Assembly (NCBI GenBank): GCA_020342235.1
Contig: CP073213.1
Location: 1,156,501 to 1,220,500, forward strand
Length of the DNA: 64,000 nt
Direction: 5' to 3'
From: Saccharomycopsis phalli
Lineage: Eukaryota > Ascomycota > Saccharomycetes > Ascoideales > Saccharomycopsidaceae
Shown here: one piece after another, positions 47,033-56,977 of the stretch
Layout of the letters: each line of letters opens with the position of its first letter
How positions within the stretch are numbered: position 1 is the stretch's first letter
The notes under the pieces: generated by a model
What the model was told of the DNA's origin: nothing
What the model saw: the letters and a program-made list of their open reading frames with translations, nothing else
Database searches by the model: none
Program-made: the position numbers and the translations under genes

Positions 47033-48043
47033 ATGGAAGAGGTACCCGTGGTTTGTGAAAAATGTCTAGGTGATAATCTAAATATAAAAATGTCCCGCGA
47101 GGCAAAGGGCGCACAGTGCAAACTATGCACCCGGGCATTCACCGTGTTTCTGTGGGACAACTCCAGAAACAACAAGCTCTTTCGTACCGTCATCTGCTTC
47201 TCCTGCGCTAGGCAGCGAAACTGTTGCCAGAGCTGTATGCTCGACTTGACGTACGGCGTGTCGCTAAAAGTGCGCGATTTGGCCTTCAAGATGGCGGGAA
47301 TCCACAACGAGCATTTTGTAGAATTCTCCAAGAACGACGTGACAAAACGCTACAATGCACAGCTCGAGGACAGAAAATGGTTAGAAGGTGGCAAGGAGCA
47401 GTTGCTTCTCGAGGAGGACCTGCAAGAGAAGTTGAAGAAAGTCCAAGACATTCTCAAACAGCTAGCCGAAGCGCAAACCAAAATACCCAAGCAGTACAAT
47501 AGCAAGCACGAAAAGTCGAGCGCGCGAGAGTTGAGCAAAGAGGTCAAGGACACCGACATCTCCAAGCTTCTCAAGAAGCTACCGTTGAATGGCAATTTGA
47601 CAGTGCCCAAGAATGGCCTGATTACGTCGTTTTTCATATTTGGTATCACCGACGAGATGGTGAATAGTAGCATACAGCACTATTTCCTGCAGCTCTTGGA
47701 CCGGAAAATCAAGTTCAAATCGGTCGTGCTAAATCACCCGGCCCGGTGTGGGTATGTGAGCTTTGAAAAACGCACCGATGCCGAAGAGGCCGCACAGAAG
47801 CTTGAAAAGCCCAGGGGATACCAGTCGCCCGGATTGATGATTATTGGAAACACGCCGGTACGGGTTACGTGGGGCAAGGTCAAGAGTCTAGGGACAAACA
47901 ATCACGAGCAGATAAAGTTGGGGACTATTGTTCGGAAGCAGGTACGAGTCTTGGCAGAGAAGGACCGAGCTGCGAAGAACGAGCCTGGCGTAAAAGCCGG
48001 TGACAAAGGGTTGGTATCATTATCGAGTGAATTTGAGCTTTGA
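47033..48043 (+). CDS. ECM2: Pre-mRNA splicing factor Ecm2/Slt11 (RBM22 family)
   Basis: The product is 336 aa from the ATG at 47033; the upstream open frame lacks homology. N-terminal zinc-binding cysteines follow the family pattern (CEKCLGDN, CKLCTRAFTVF, CFSCARQRNCCQSCMLD, residues 8-70). A helical linker comes next, then an RRM (about residues 195-280) ending with PVRVTWGK. Ecm2 sits in the active spliceosome near the U2/U6 catalytic core and stabilises it together with Cwc2. Codon 196 is CTG at the position preceding ITSFFIFG, where related proteins tend to carry Ser or Thr. Confidence 0.92.
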   Translation: MEEVPVVCEKCLGDNLNIKMSREAKGAQCKLCTRAFTVFLWDNSRNNKLFRTVICFSCARQRNCCQSCMLDLTYGVSLKVRDLAFKMAGIHNEHFVEFSKNDVTKRYNAQLEDRKWLEGGKEQLLLEEDLQEKLKKVQDILKQLAEAQTKIPKQYNSKHEKSSARELSKEVKDTDISKLLKKLPLNGNLTVPKNGLITSFFIFGITDEMVNSSIQHYFLQLLDRKIKFKSVVLNHPARCGYVSFEKRTDAEEAAQKLEKPRGYQSPGLMIIGNTPVRVTWGKVKSLGTNNHEQIKLGTIVRKQVRVLAEKDRAAKNEPGVKAGDKGLVSLSSEFEL

Positions 48044-48366
48044 ACAGGCAAATTGTATATAGATGCACGCTGAGTCAATATTATGCATCGTGATAAATTT
48101 TAGGGTCGTGTCATTCGGCAGGTGTCAGGAACTATGTAGAAGATAACAAGTCCACGAGGCCATGGGCCAATGGCAAAAAAAAAACTTTTAGCTGGGAAAA
48201 GAACTCTGTGAGGCTGGTTTTGGTGCCGGGAAAAGATTTGCCAAGGATACTTTTGAGGACTGACTGGGCACACCGAGAATGCAGCGGTTACCCTACCGAT
48301 GATTTGGCAAAAATAGATCACCCACCTTGTATATTTTGCATTGCAACGACAAAAAGTTTTGTTGAG
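48044..48366. other. Intergenic, nothing recognised
   Basis: Short 3' flank of ECM2 and promoter of the mannosyltransferase gene. No repeat or RNA gene was seen. Confidence 0.4.
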
Positions 48367-49542
48367 ATGAAGTCTTCGGTGCTACGACGGGTGATAATTA
48401 TTGTGGTGTCACTTCTCACGTTGATTTTCTTATTGACGAAGTTCTTGCCGTTCAGCTCGAATAACAATTTGCAGAAGGTGTTGTATGAGAACTATGTGAA
48501 TAACTTGCAGCGAAACAACGAACAGACTTTGCAACAGCAGAAGCAGAACGAGGAACTCAGCAAGAAGCTCCAGGATATTGCGGACAACTTGCTCCGAAAG
48601 CAGGAGGAGCGTATCAACGAGTTGGAGACCGACCGCGAGAATCTCGAGCGGAAGCTCGTGGGGCTCCGATCACCGCCCGAGGATGCGTCGTTGCGGGAGA
48701 AGCTCGCGTTTTTATATCCCTACGACAACAGCCGACGGTTTCCTGCGTATATCTGGCAGTGTTGGAAGTATGGTTTGAACGACGATCGGTTTGACGCAAA
48801 GTTCAAAGAGGGCGAGACTGCATGGGCAGTGAAAAACCCTGGTTTTGTCCACGAGTTGTTCAACGACGACACGATGACGGCGATGGCACACCATTTGTAC
48901 CGCGGGATCCCCGAGGTGCTTGATGCGTACGAGTCGTTGCCGACGATTATCTTGAAGATGGACTTTTTCCGGTACCTTGTGTTGTTGGCCAAAGGAGGCA
49001 TTTACGCCGACATCGACACGTTGCCGCTCCAGCTGATCCCCAACTGGATTCCAGACAATGTGTCGCCAAAGGAGGTGGGATTGGTGGTCGGAATACAGGC
49101 GGACGCCGACACGTTGGACTGGAAAGATGACTATGTGCGTCGGGTCCAGTTTGGCCAGTGGGTGATCCAAGCGAAGCCCGGGCACCCTATTCTCCGGGAG
49201 GTTGTTGCGCAGATCACGGAGAAGACGTTGGAGGCGAAACGGCGGAAGGAGTTGCTTGTCAAGGAGGGCGAGTCGAAGTTGCTGGTGATGAAGTGGACTG
49301 GCTCTGGGGTGTGGACAGATGTGATTTTTTCGTACTTTAACGACTACGTGATGAGCGGGATTTACTCCAAGGTGACGTGGCGAGACTTTACCAAGTTGGT
49401 GGTGCCAAAGTTGGCGTCGGACGTGTTGGTGTTGCCGATTACCAGCTTCAGTCCTGGGCTCGACGCCATGGGGTCCAAGAGTGAGAGCGATGCAATGGCA
49501 TATGTGCGGCACTACTTTGACTATAAATGGAGGACCGCATAG
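48367..49542 (+). CDS. OCH1: Golgi alpha-1,6-mannosyltransferase, OCH1/HOC1 family
   Basis: The product is 391 aa, a type II membrane protein. The cytosolic tail is short and basic, the signal anchor spans residues 7-26, and a Gln/Glu-rich coiled-coil stem spans about 35-105. The GT32 catalytic domain starts at FPAYIWQCWKYG. The metal-binding DxD is in GGIYADIDTLPL, and the motif RYLVLLAKGG precedes it. Och1 starts the outer chain of N-linked mannan in the cis Golgi, and Hoc1 is its paralogue in the M-Pol II complex. Length and the compact stem do not separate the two, so the symbol is provisional. CTG is codon 223, in TLPLQxIPNW. Confidence 0.8.
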   Translation: MKSSVLRRVIIIVVSLLTLIFLLTKFLPFSSNNNLQKVLYENYVNNLQRNNEQTLQQQKQNEELSKKLQDIADNLLRKQEERINELETDRENLERKLVGLRSPPEDASLREKLAFLYPYDNSRRFPAYIWQCWKYGLNDDRFDAKFKEGETAWAVKNPGFVHELFNDDTMTAMAHHLYRGIPEVLDAYESLPTIILKMDFFRYLVLLAKGGIYADIDTLPLQLIPNWIPDNVSPKEVGLVVGIQADADTLDWKDDYVRRVQFGQWVIQAKPGHPILREVVAQITEKTLEAKRRKELLVKEGESKLLVMKWTGSGVWTDVIFSYFNDYVMSGIYSKVTWRDFTKLVVPKLASDVLVLPITSFSPGLDAMGSKSESDAMAYVRHYFDYKWRTA

Positions 49543-50255
49543 CGCATTTATTTCGATTGTACTATATGGTTGTGGTATGAGTGTCATTTATGTACCAATG
49601 ATTGTGATATGAGTGTCATTTATGTACCAATGATTGTGGTATGAGGACTGACATTCCTATTGTACTGTATGTATAATAAAGAGAGGTGACTTCCTTTGGT
49701 GTGCATTTAACTTTACCTTTCTTTTCATTATTTCCATTGATTTCGTGTCTACAGTTTGCCGTCTCGTTGTGGGATAATCTTGTCGACTGTCATTTTATCA
49801 TGAGTTTTCTTTGGATAGTCTAGCGAATATATTTTAGCTATTTACCACTAGTATCTTGGTTATTATGTTGCAATATGCGTGTGCGTAAGGAGACTGCACA
49901 GCACATTATTCTTGCACTCTGTAGTCTAAAGGAGGGCAGTCATTCCTATTATACTGCTGTAGTCTAGAAGAATCGTACATTTATCCCAATTATATCAATG
50001 CCTTAGTCTAGAAGAACCGTATATTCATATTATACTAATGATTGTAGTCTAGAACATTACATCCTATCATACTAATGATTGTAGTCTAGAACATTACATC
50101 CTATCATACTATTGTAATATAGAAGAACCAGTTATTTCATTGCACCGTCTATAGTCAAAAGAAGAACCACACATTATTCCAATACACCAATGCTGTAGTC
50201 TAGAACCTTACATTATTCCCATCACACAATGCTGCAATCTAGAACCACATTCACA
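49543..50255. repeat. Intergenic with two minisatellites and an LTR-like fragment
   Basis: Copies of ATGAGTGTCATTTATGTACC occur at about 49575-49640 after the OCH1-type gene. A TAGTCTAGAACATTACATCC-type array covers about 49920-50240 before the PRO1 end. Between them, about 49670-49872 resembles the solo LTR at 13745 (AATATATTTTAGCTATTTACC block) but lacks flanking repeats. Confidence 0.6.
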
Positions 50256-51431
50256 CTAATGCTTGTGGTCTGTAAATGCCAAATTTTCCCGGTGGGCCAC
50301 ATACTCCGTATCAGAGTAGCCCAACTTCTCCTCAATCGAATGGCTATGACAGCCCTTGATCTTGGCGATTTCCGCAGACGTGTAGTTGACTCGTGCCCGA
50401 CCAATGTCCACCAACGGCTTACTGGTGTCTAGCGTACCATCCGGGTTCTTGGAGCCCACCTTGAGCAGCACGCACTGGGACTCGTGGAAGCTTCCTTCGA
50501 CGGCAATGATCCCGGCAGGAAGCAAGCCGGCACGGTTTTTGCGGGTCAATGCCCGGAACGCGCCCTCGTCAATGACCAATGTGCCGTACGTCCTGAGACC
50601 ATGGAGAAGCCAGAACTCGCGATTGTTGACATGCTTCTGCTGCCCGGCAAACAGCGTGTGCAACGGATACGTCTTGGACCGTCCCGTGAGGTACTCAAGG
50701 ATACCAGGAATATTTCCCGGCACCGAGCTCTTTGTGATCACGGTGCACACGCCGACGGAGCTTGCGATCTCTGCGGCAATGATCTTGGTGGTCATGCCGC
50801 CTGTGCCGATGTCGCTTCCCGACGACGCGGTATCAACGTGCAACTGCAGCAAGTCCTCGACCCGGAGGATCGGCTCTGCCTGCGGGTTATCGCGAGGGTT
50901 CTCCGAGTACAAGCAATCCACGTCGGTGAGGAGAAACAAGTAGTCTGCGTTGATCATGGCAGCAGTAATGGCAGAGAGGGTGTCGTTGTCGCCGAAGCGG
51001 ATCTCCCGCACAGAAAGCGTGTCGTTCTCGTTGACAATCGGGATGATGCCCATCTCGAGCAACTCGTTCATGGTGCTGCGTGCGTTCTGGAACTGCGACC
51101 AGTGGACAATATCATTCTTGGTGAGCAAGATCTGGCCAATGGGCTGGTCCAAGTGCCGGAACAAGTTGTCCCACAACGCAATCAAGCGGCCCTGGCCAAT
51201 TGACGCCAACGCCTGGATCTTGGAAAGCTGTTTTGGCTTGGTCTCGGCCTTGATTCGCTTGAGGCCCACGGCAATCGCCCCGGACGACACAATGACTATC
51301 CGGTGTCCCTGCCGCTTGAGCTTGACCAATGTCTCGACAATCAACGACATGTTGGCAATCCGCGGCTCCCGGGTGACTTCATCGACGATGGACGAGCTTC
51401 CGAGCTTGACAACGATGGTGAGTGGTGTCAT
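50256..51431 (-). CDS. PRO1: Glutamate 5-kinase
   Basis: The product is 391 aa from the ATG at 51431 ([13 protein letters not shown]). An ATG 12 codons upstream is possible but lacks similarity. The amino-acid-kinase domain has [45 protein letters not shown] and [10 protein letters not shown]-terminal PUA domain (about residues 285-385) is typical of eukaryotic and many bacterial glutamate kinases. The enzyme phosphorylates glutamate in the first step of proline synthesis and is usually feedback-inhibited by proline. Tandem repeats flank both ends of the gene. Confidence 0.96.
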   Translation of the reverse strand: MTPLTIVVKLGSSSIVDEVTREPRIANMSLIVETLVKLKRQGHRIVIVSSGAIAVGLKRIKAETKPKQLSKIQALASIGQGRLIALWDNLFRHLDQPIGQILLTKNDIVHWSQFQNARSTMNELLEMGIIPIVNENDTLSVREIRFGDNDTLSAITAAMINADYLFLLTDVDCLYSENPRDNPQAEPILRVEDLLQLHVDTASSGSDIGTGGMTTKIIAAEIASSVGVCTVITKSSVPGNIPGILEYLTGRSKTYPLHTLFAGQQKHVNNREFWLLHGLRTYGTLVIDEGAFRALTRKNRAGLLPAGIIAVEGSFHESQCVLLKVGSKNPDGTLDTSKPLVDIGRARVNYTSAEIAKIKGCHSHSIEEKLGYSDTEYVAHRENLAFTDHKH

Positions 51432-51841
51432 GGTATGAGTCAGTATTTTTCGTGGATGCACATGCATAATGTCAAGGGAGAGGATTTAGAGTATCAAAGA
51501 GGACTGTGTTGGTGCCAAAGAGAATTGTGTTGGTGCTAAAGAGGACTGTATTGGTGCCAAAGAGGAGTATCAGGATGATGAATGGAGACCTGGAATGTAT
51601 ACGATTGGGGTTGATGTAGGTGTGGAATATGAAACAGGGCCGTACCTTGACTCTGCACCATGCATATTGGCTGTCGAGAATTGATGACCAATGGTTGAAA
51701 TGATATTGATATTATTGATGTATATTATTGATATTATTGATGTATATTATTGATATTATTGATGTATATTATTGATATTGATATTGATGTATATTATTGA
51801 TATTGATATTGATATTATTGATATTGTTGATCGCTAGAGGG
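51432..51841. repeat. Intergenic with two tandem arrays
   Basis: A roughly 26 bp unit (GTGTTGGTGCCAAAGAG and variants) lies at about 51505-51565. A simple array of TGATATTATTGATGTATATTAT-like blocks (here TGATATTATTGATG) lies at about 51700-51830. No gene was recognised. Confidence 0.7.
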
Positions 51842-52016
51842 CTACCATGCTAGTACTGGGGAGGGCTCAAGTCACCTAAAGATCTAGGCAAAAGCTCATT
51901 GCACATCCGTTACCCATTCCTTTGCACATTCACAAGTTCAAGTCAAAAGTTTACATCTCTGGAAGCCTGCATAGCTATAGCCTTGAATAAATATTATTAT
52001 TTTATTATTATTATTG
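51842..52016 (+). mobile_element. Putative SINE, copy 2
   Basis: The plus-strand copy runs from CTACCATGCTAGTACT through GGCTCAAGTCACC, TAGGCAAAAGCTCATTGC and CACATTCACAAGTTCAAGTC to AGCTATAGCCTTGAATAAA and a (TTA)n tail. It shares ordered blocks with the copies at 31712-31955 and 59271-59510, but lacks an internal segment of about 75 bp including the hairpin. No open frame is present. Confidence 0.6.
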
Positions 52017-52344
52017 ATACTATGATGCCATGTATATATTGACTGTGTATCTATCATGGCCATATTGCCATGGCTTGTCACGCCATATTGTTATACCAGT
52101 GCATGGCTTGTCATGGCATATTGCCGAATTATATCAACCACTGTACACCACTAAACTACACAATATTTACATTCATTATCAACTTTCCTCTTTCCACTAG
52201 TAATGGCTCCACCACTATGCTGGCTGATTCCCATTCAGATCAAGCTCGAATCAACAGACGGTATATCGAGACATGAACCTCCAATTCCCAGCAGATGTGC
52301 CGCCAAATATGAACAAAATTTGTTGTAGCCCATTTCTACTAGCC

Positions 52345-52860
52345 ATAATAATAATAATAATATTTATTTTTGTATTTAGCTATATATAGTCTCCGGCATT
52401 ACGACTATTCGACAGATGTATTTCACTCAGGAACATCCAGAGGCAGCATTGCTGAAAACCCACGTCAACTCTCAAATAGTTGCTTGGGATTAAAATCTTC
52501 AATGAGAGCAGTCATATTGTTGGTACTTAGTGTTTGTATTGATTGTGTAGGAAGCCTGGTCACCCTTGTCGAATGTGATTGCTGAATCACATTATGCGTT
52601 GGAGGAATTATGTTCCGACACGTTCTGGTAAAACTCAATGTGTGATAGAATTGGAGCTTCTAAGAGCTCTGGACATTGAAGGTCATGTATGATGGAGAGG
52701 GTGTGGGTCCCGCATCTTTTGCACATTGGGTCATTGTTGCCAAATAGTTTAAGCAACGAGCCGTCTGTGATGCTCTTTCCACTGAGTAGTTGTGATGCCA
52801 AACTGAGGATTGCCTTGGGGCCTGCAAGCGCTTCTATAAGGAAGAGCTTGGTTACTGGTC
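52345..52860 (-). mobile_element. 5'-truncated LINE remnant, 3' end
   Basis: On the minus strand an open frame of about 88 codons (to the stop at 52592) contains NNDPMCKRCGTHTLSIIHDL followed by CPEL. This C-x2-C...H...C pattern is typical of the C-terminal end of non-LTR retrotransposon ORF2 proteins. It is followed by about 250 bp of untranslated sequence and an (ATT)n tail after TATATAGCTAAATAC. Everything upstream of the last part of ORF2 is missing, as is usual for 5'-truncated LINEs. Zorro-type LINEs are known from the CUG-Ser clade; I cannot name the family. Confidence 0.6.
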
Positions 52861-52988
52861 ATTGCTTTATTTCTATCAACCATTACTTTATTTCTACTAG
52901 CCATTTATTTCTACCAGCATATTCCATGCTACCAACATATTTCATTCTACCAATATATTCCATCACCTGGCCTTGTTTCCTCCAAAAT

Positions 52989-53240
52989 GAGATTCAGTCA
53001 CACTCGACAAGGTGACCAGGCTTTCTACACAATCAATACAAGCACGATGTATCAATCAATACAAGCACGATGTATCAACAATACATACACAATGTATCAA
53101 TCAATACATAATAATAATATTTATTTTTGTATTTAGCTATATATTGTCTCCGGCAATACGGTGATTCGACAGATATATTTTCACTCAGGAACATCCTGAG
53201 GCAGCATTGCTGTTGAAGAAAACCCTTTGTCAACCCTAAT
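52989..53240. mobile_element. LINE 3' fragments in opposite orientations
   Basis: A plus-strand fragment at about 52989-53036 (CGACAAGGTGACCAGGCTTT) matches the LINE 3' untranslated region in inverted orientation to the remnant at 52345. It runs into a small AATACAAGCACGATGTATC array. A second minus-strand 3' end follows at about 53109-53225, with the same CTCCGGCA, GATTCGACAGAT and ACTCAGGAACATCC blocks and its own ATT tail. Confidence 0.6.
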
Positions 53241-53457
53241 CAATACATACACAATGTATCAATCAATACATACACAATGTATCAACAATACAACTGCTCA
53301 AATATACTGGCCAACAACCGTAATGCCAGAGACAATATATAGCAAAATCAATATATAGCAAATACAACATAAATATCATGCCTAGCCTTGCCAACTTGGC
53401 CAGCCCTGCGGGTCAACCCAGATAGATGCATGTCGATTGAGTGAAAAATACTATCCA

Positions 53458-55596
53458 ATGGTGCACTACATTACACTTGCAACGTGCAACTTGAACCAAT
53501 GGGCATTGGACTTTGAAGGGAACCGGGACCGAATCGTGGAGTCGATTAGGATAGCCAAGTCGCGGGGCGCACGGCTTCGGGTCGGGCCCGAGTTGGAGAT
53601 CACCGGGTACGGGTGCTTGGACCATTTCCTTGAGAATGACGTCTTCCTCCACTCGTGGGAGATGCTTGCGAGCATCTTGGTCAACAAGGAGTGCCACGGG
53701 ATCTTGTTGGACATTGGGATGCCCGTGATGCACAAGAACGTGCGGTACAATTGCCGAGTGTTGGCGTACGACGGGCAGATTGTGTTCATCCGCCCCAAGA
53801 TCTGGCTTGCCAACGACGGGAACTACCGGGAGATGCGGTTCTTCACGCCGTGGTCGCGGCCAAAGTACGTCGAGACGTTTGTGTTGCCGCGGATGCTCCA
53901 GCAAGTCACAGGCCAGTTGTCCGTTGACTTTGGCGACGCAGTGATGCTGACACTTGACACCTGTGTCGGCATCGAAACCTGCGAGGAGTTGTTCACGCCA
54001 AACGCTCCGCACGTCGCCATGGCCCTTGACGGCGTCGAGATCGTCACAAACTCCTCAGGGTCCCACCACGAGTTGCGCAAGCTCGACACCCGTATGCGAC
54101 TCATCACCGAGGCCACTGCCAAGTGCGGCGGAATATACCTCTATGCGAACCAGCGTGGATGTGACGGCGACCGGCTCTACTACGACGGCTGTGCCTCGAT
54201 TGTCGTCAACGGACAGCTTGTCGGTCAGGGCTCCCAGTTCGCCTTGCACGACGTCGAAGTCGTCACGGCCACCATCGACATCGAGGACGTCCGTAGCTAC
54301 CGTTCGCTGATGTCACATGGGCTCCAGGCCGTGTGCCAAACCGACAAGTACAAGCGTGTCCATGTGCCGATCGAGTTGACCTCCACACTCGACACCTTTG
54401 ACCCGGCTCTTGTGCCCTCCAGGCCGTTCCCGATCCGCTACCACCGTCCGGAAGAGGAGATTGCCTTGGGCCCTGCCTGCTGGCTCTGGGACTACGTGCG
54501 CCGCTGCCGAGGCGCAGGCTTCTTCTTGCCCTTGTCCGGTGGAATCGACTCCTGTGCCACTGCAGTAATCGTCCATTCCATGTGCAGACTTGTCGTCGAG
54601 GCAGCACAAAACGGCAACCAGCAGGTCATTGCCGACGCACGGATCGTGGCTGCTGCCGACGATAGCTACGTGCCCTCCGACCCGGCCGAATTTGCCTCGC
54701 GCATCTTCCATACCACGTTCATGGGCACCGAGAACTCCTCCAGCGAGACCCGGGCCAGAGCTAAAGAGTTGGCGGCCAAAATCGGCGCGTACCACGTGGA
54801 CTTGAACATGGACAGCCTCGTGAGCTCAGTGGTCAACTTGTTTGAAGTCGCCACGGGGAAAAGACCGGTGTTCAAGCTCTTTGGCGGGTCCCAGGTCGAG
54901 AACCTCGCGCTCCAGAACATCCAGGCCCGCCTCCGCATGGTCTTGGCGTACCTCTTTGCCCAGCTCTTGCCCTGGGTCCGTGGCAGAAATGCAGGCGGAC
55001 TTCTTGTGCTTGGCTCCGCAAACGTCGACGAGTGTCTCCGCGGCTACTTGACAAAGTACGACTGCTCCAGCGCAGACATAAACCCAATTGGTGGCATCTC
55101 CAAGACAGACTTGAAAAGCTTCATTGCCTACGCCCAGCACCAGTTCGCCATCCCCATCTTGGGCGAGTTTCTCTCGGCAACCCCAACCGCAGAGCTCGAG
55201 CCAATCACAAAGGACTACGTCCAGTCCGACGAAATCGACATGGGCATGACCTACGAGGAACTCTCCATCTTTGGCCGCTTGCGCAAGGTCAACAAGTGCG
55301 GGCCGTTCTCCATGTTCTTGAAGTTGTACCACGAGTGGTCGCCCCGCTTGTCCCCAGAGCAGATTGCAGACAAGGTCAAGAAGTTTTTTTTCTTCTACGC
55401 CATCAACCGGCACAAGCAGACGGTGCTTACGCCTTCGTATCACGCAGAGCAGTACTCTCCAGACGATAACCGCTTTGACTTGAGACCGTTTTTGATCAAC
55501 CCGCGATTCCCGTGGGCCGTCAAGAAGATTGACGAATTTGTCGCCAAGACCAAGCTGAATGCGGTTGAGGAGTTTGATATTCTAAAGGTTGATTGA
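53458..55596 (+). CDS. QNS1: Glutamine-dependent NAD synthetase
   Basis: The product is 712 aa from the ATG at 53458; seven upstream codons are open but begin with TTG. The N-terminal nitrilase-like glutaminase (residues 1-275) has the catalytic Glu in [10 protein letters not shown], the Lys in [11 protein letters not shown] and the Cys in [11 protein letters not shown]. The C-terminal synthetase has the PP-loop [11 protein letters not shown] (SGGIDS at 360-365), then [22 protein letters not shown]. The enzyme amidates nicotinic acid adenine dinucleotide, the final step of NAD synthesis. Identity to the S. cerevisiae protein is very high over the whole length. Residue 164 is CTG where S or T is expected. 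Confidence 0.97.
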   Translation: MVHYITLATCNLNQWALDFEGNRDRIVESIRIAKSRGARLRVGPELEITGYGCLDHFLENDVFLHSWEMLASILVNKECHGILLDIGMPVMHKNVRYNCRVLAYDGQIVFIRPKIWLANDGNYREMRFFTPWSRPKYVETFVLPRMLQQVTGQLSVDFGDAVMLTLDTCVGIETCEELFTPNAPHVAMALDGVEIVTNSSGSHHELRKLDTRMRLITEATAKCGGIYLYANQRGCDGDRLYYDGCASIVVNGQLVGQGSQFALHDVEVVTATIDIEDVRSYRSLMSHGLQAVCQTDKYKRVHVPIELTSTLDTFDPALVPSRPFPIRYHRPEEEIALGPACWLWDYVRRCRGAGFFLPLSGGIDSCATAVIVHSMCRLVVEAAQNGNQQVIADARIVAAADDSYVPSDPAEFASRIFHTTFMGTENSSSETRARAKELAAKIGAYHVDLNMDSLVSSVVNLFEVATGKRPVFKLFGGSQVENLALQNIQARLRMVLAYLFAQLLPWVRGRNAGGLLVLGSANVDECLRGYLTKYDCSSADINPIGGISKTDLKSFIAYAQHQFAIPILGEFLSATPTAELEPITKDYVQSDEIDMGMTYEELSIFGRLRKVNKCGPFSMFLKLYHEWSPRLSPEQIADKVKKFFFFYAINRHKQTVLTPSYHAEQYSPDDNRFDLRPFLINPRFPWAVKKIDEFVAKTKLNAVEEFDILKVD

Positions 55597-56046
55597 GTCA
55601 TTGGAGTGGGCATGCCGAGAATGGCAGTTGATGAGTTGGTTAGATGTTGGAAATCACCAGGAAATCACCAGGATGCTGGAAATTAACCAATTGAATAGAT
55701 TCCATGTCTATGTATACGTTGCAACACACCTAGTCTTTAATACTTCAACAGTCACCTCCTGTAATACACCAACTACAATACAAGCTGGGTAGGAAATATT
55801 CACTTGAATATTCAAAGAATCTGGCTCATTCTTTAAAATACAGAAAATTACTTTGGTCTACATGGAATATGCTTTGTTGGAATCATCTTCCAATGTAGCT
55901 TTAGCAAATAAAGCAAAAGTGCCGAGAAACGTAATTTATAAGATGCCCAAATTCAGTAGTATTATAGAAAAATATTTCATTATACCTCCCACTATGAAGA
56001 AGATTTTACTTTTTGACTGATATCATGGGTATTATATTGCACCTCC
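55597..56046. other. AT-rich intergenic, nothing recognised
   Basis: 3' flank of QNS1. A TGTAATA preceded by CACCTCC at about 55760 resembles the start of the downstream LTR, but no matching end was found. Confidence 0.4.
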
Positions 56047-56374
56047 TGTAATAAAAAGGGTTGTATTTCTTTCTGAAGCTACATCCGTTTGTTTCTCACA
56101 TGCTTTTTTCTACGCACCATTTTCACTTCTTTCCGGCAATTGTGTTCGTCTTTTATCAATTGTGTTCGTCTTTGTTAAATGTGTTCGTCTTTATTAAATG
56201 TATTCATCTTTGTTAATTGTGCTTTTTCCTGAAATCATCATTGTGAAGATAAGAACTAATCCCAATAGGTCTTAGTTCTTCGCTTACGAAAGGTTATTTC
56301 ATTTCATTTTCAAGTATAAATAGTCAAGCAAACACAGTTTAGCTTTTTATTAACTCGTATCTTACTATATTACA
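56047..56374 (+). mobile_element. Solo LTR, second copy of the family
   Basis: The element is about 328 bp, begins TGTAATA and ends TATTACA (perfect 7 bp inverted ends), and has nearly identical 5 bp flanking sequences. It shares with the LTR at 13745 a TATAAATAG box and the terminal TTTAGCT...CGTATC...TATATTACA arrangement. The internal region is absent. The weaker flanking repeat suggests it is older than the other copy. Confidence 0.7.
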
Positions 56375-56821
56375 CCTCTCATAAAATTGCATATTCCAAC
56401 TGCGTCTTCAAAATGCAAAGCAATTGACTGAGGAAATTACAAACTATTCAACAAGTTTGTAAAGGATTGACTGCAAGAAGTTGATTAAGCTAGGAAATAT
56501 GGAAAACATGCTTTGTAAATAAGATAATACTATGTAATTGATTGGTCCTTTGGGATGGGCCGATGGACGGTCCACTATAAATCCCGCTGGCTATATACCG
56601 TCTGCCTAGACGCTGTGTTTTGGCTAAACATCACACCATTGGTAAGGTTTTCATGGCAAATGAAACAAGTCATCAAGACTTTAATGTAACTGTGTAGTGA
56701 TATTGATTTGTAGTATAGTATAGAAGCACCATTTTGTCTCCAATGGCTTTGAATATTCAAAGAAGTCATGTAAAACACTTTCAATGTCTCCTGATGATGG
56801 AATTGACCGTTTGCAAATGAC
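56375..56821. other. Intergenic, nothing recognised
   Basis: AT-rich stretch between the solo LTR and the next minisatellite. Only a 69-codon open frame of no recognisable content is present. Confidence 0.4.
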
Positions 56822-56949
56822 TCATTGATATTTCATTGATATTTCATTGATATTTCATTGATATTTCATTGATATTTCATTGATATTTCATTGATATTTC
56901 ATTGATATTTCATTGATATTTCATTGATATTTCATTGATATTTCATTGC
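56822..56949. repeat. 11 bp minisatellite after PPE1
   Basis: About eleven nearly perfect copies of ATTGATATTTC lie some 30 bp beyond the PPE1 stop codon. The high identity suggests a recent expansion. Confidence 0.92.
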
Positions 56950-56977
56950 TTCAATTGTTCACATACTCCATCCACCC

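Noticed and set aside
51432-53457. Centromere-like region
   Set aside because: It is AT-rich and has an inverted repeat, but so do other gaps. The content is explained by retroposon fragments and minisatellites, and no centromere signature can be seen from sequence alone.
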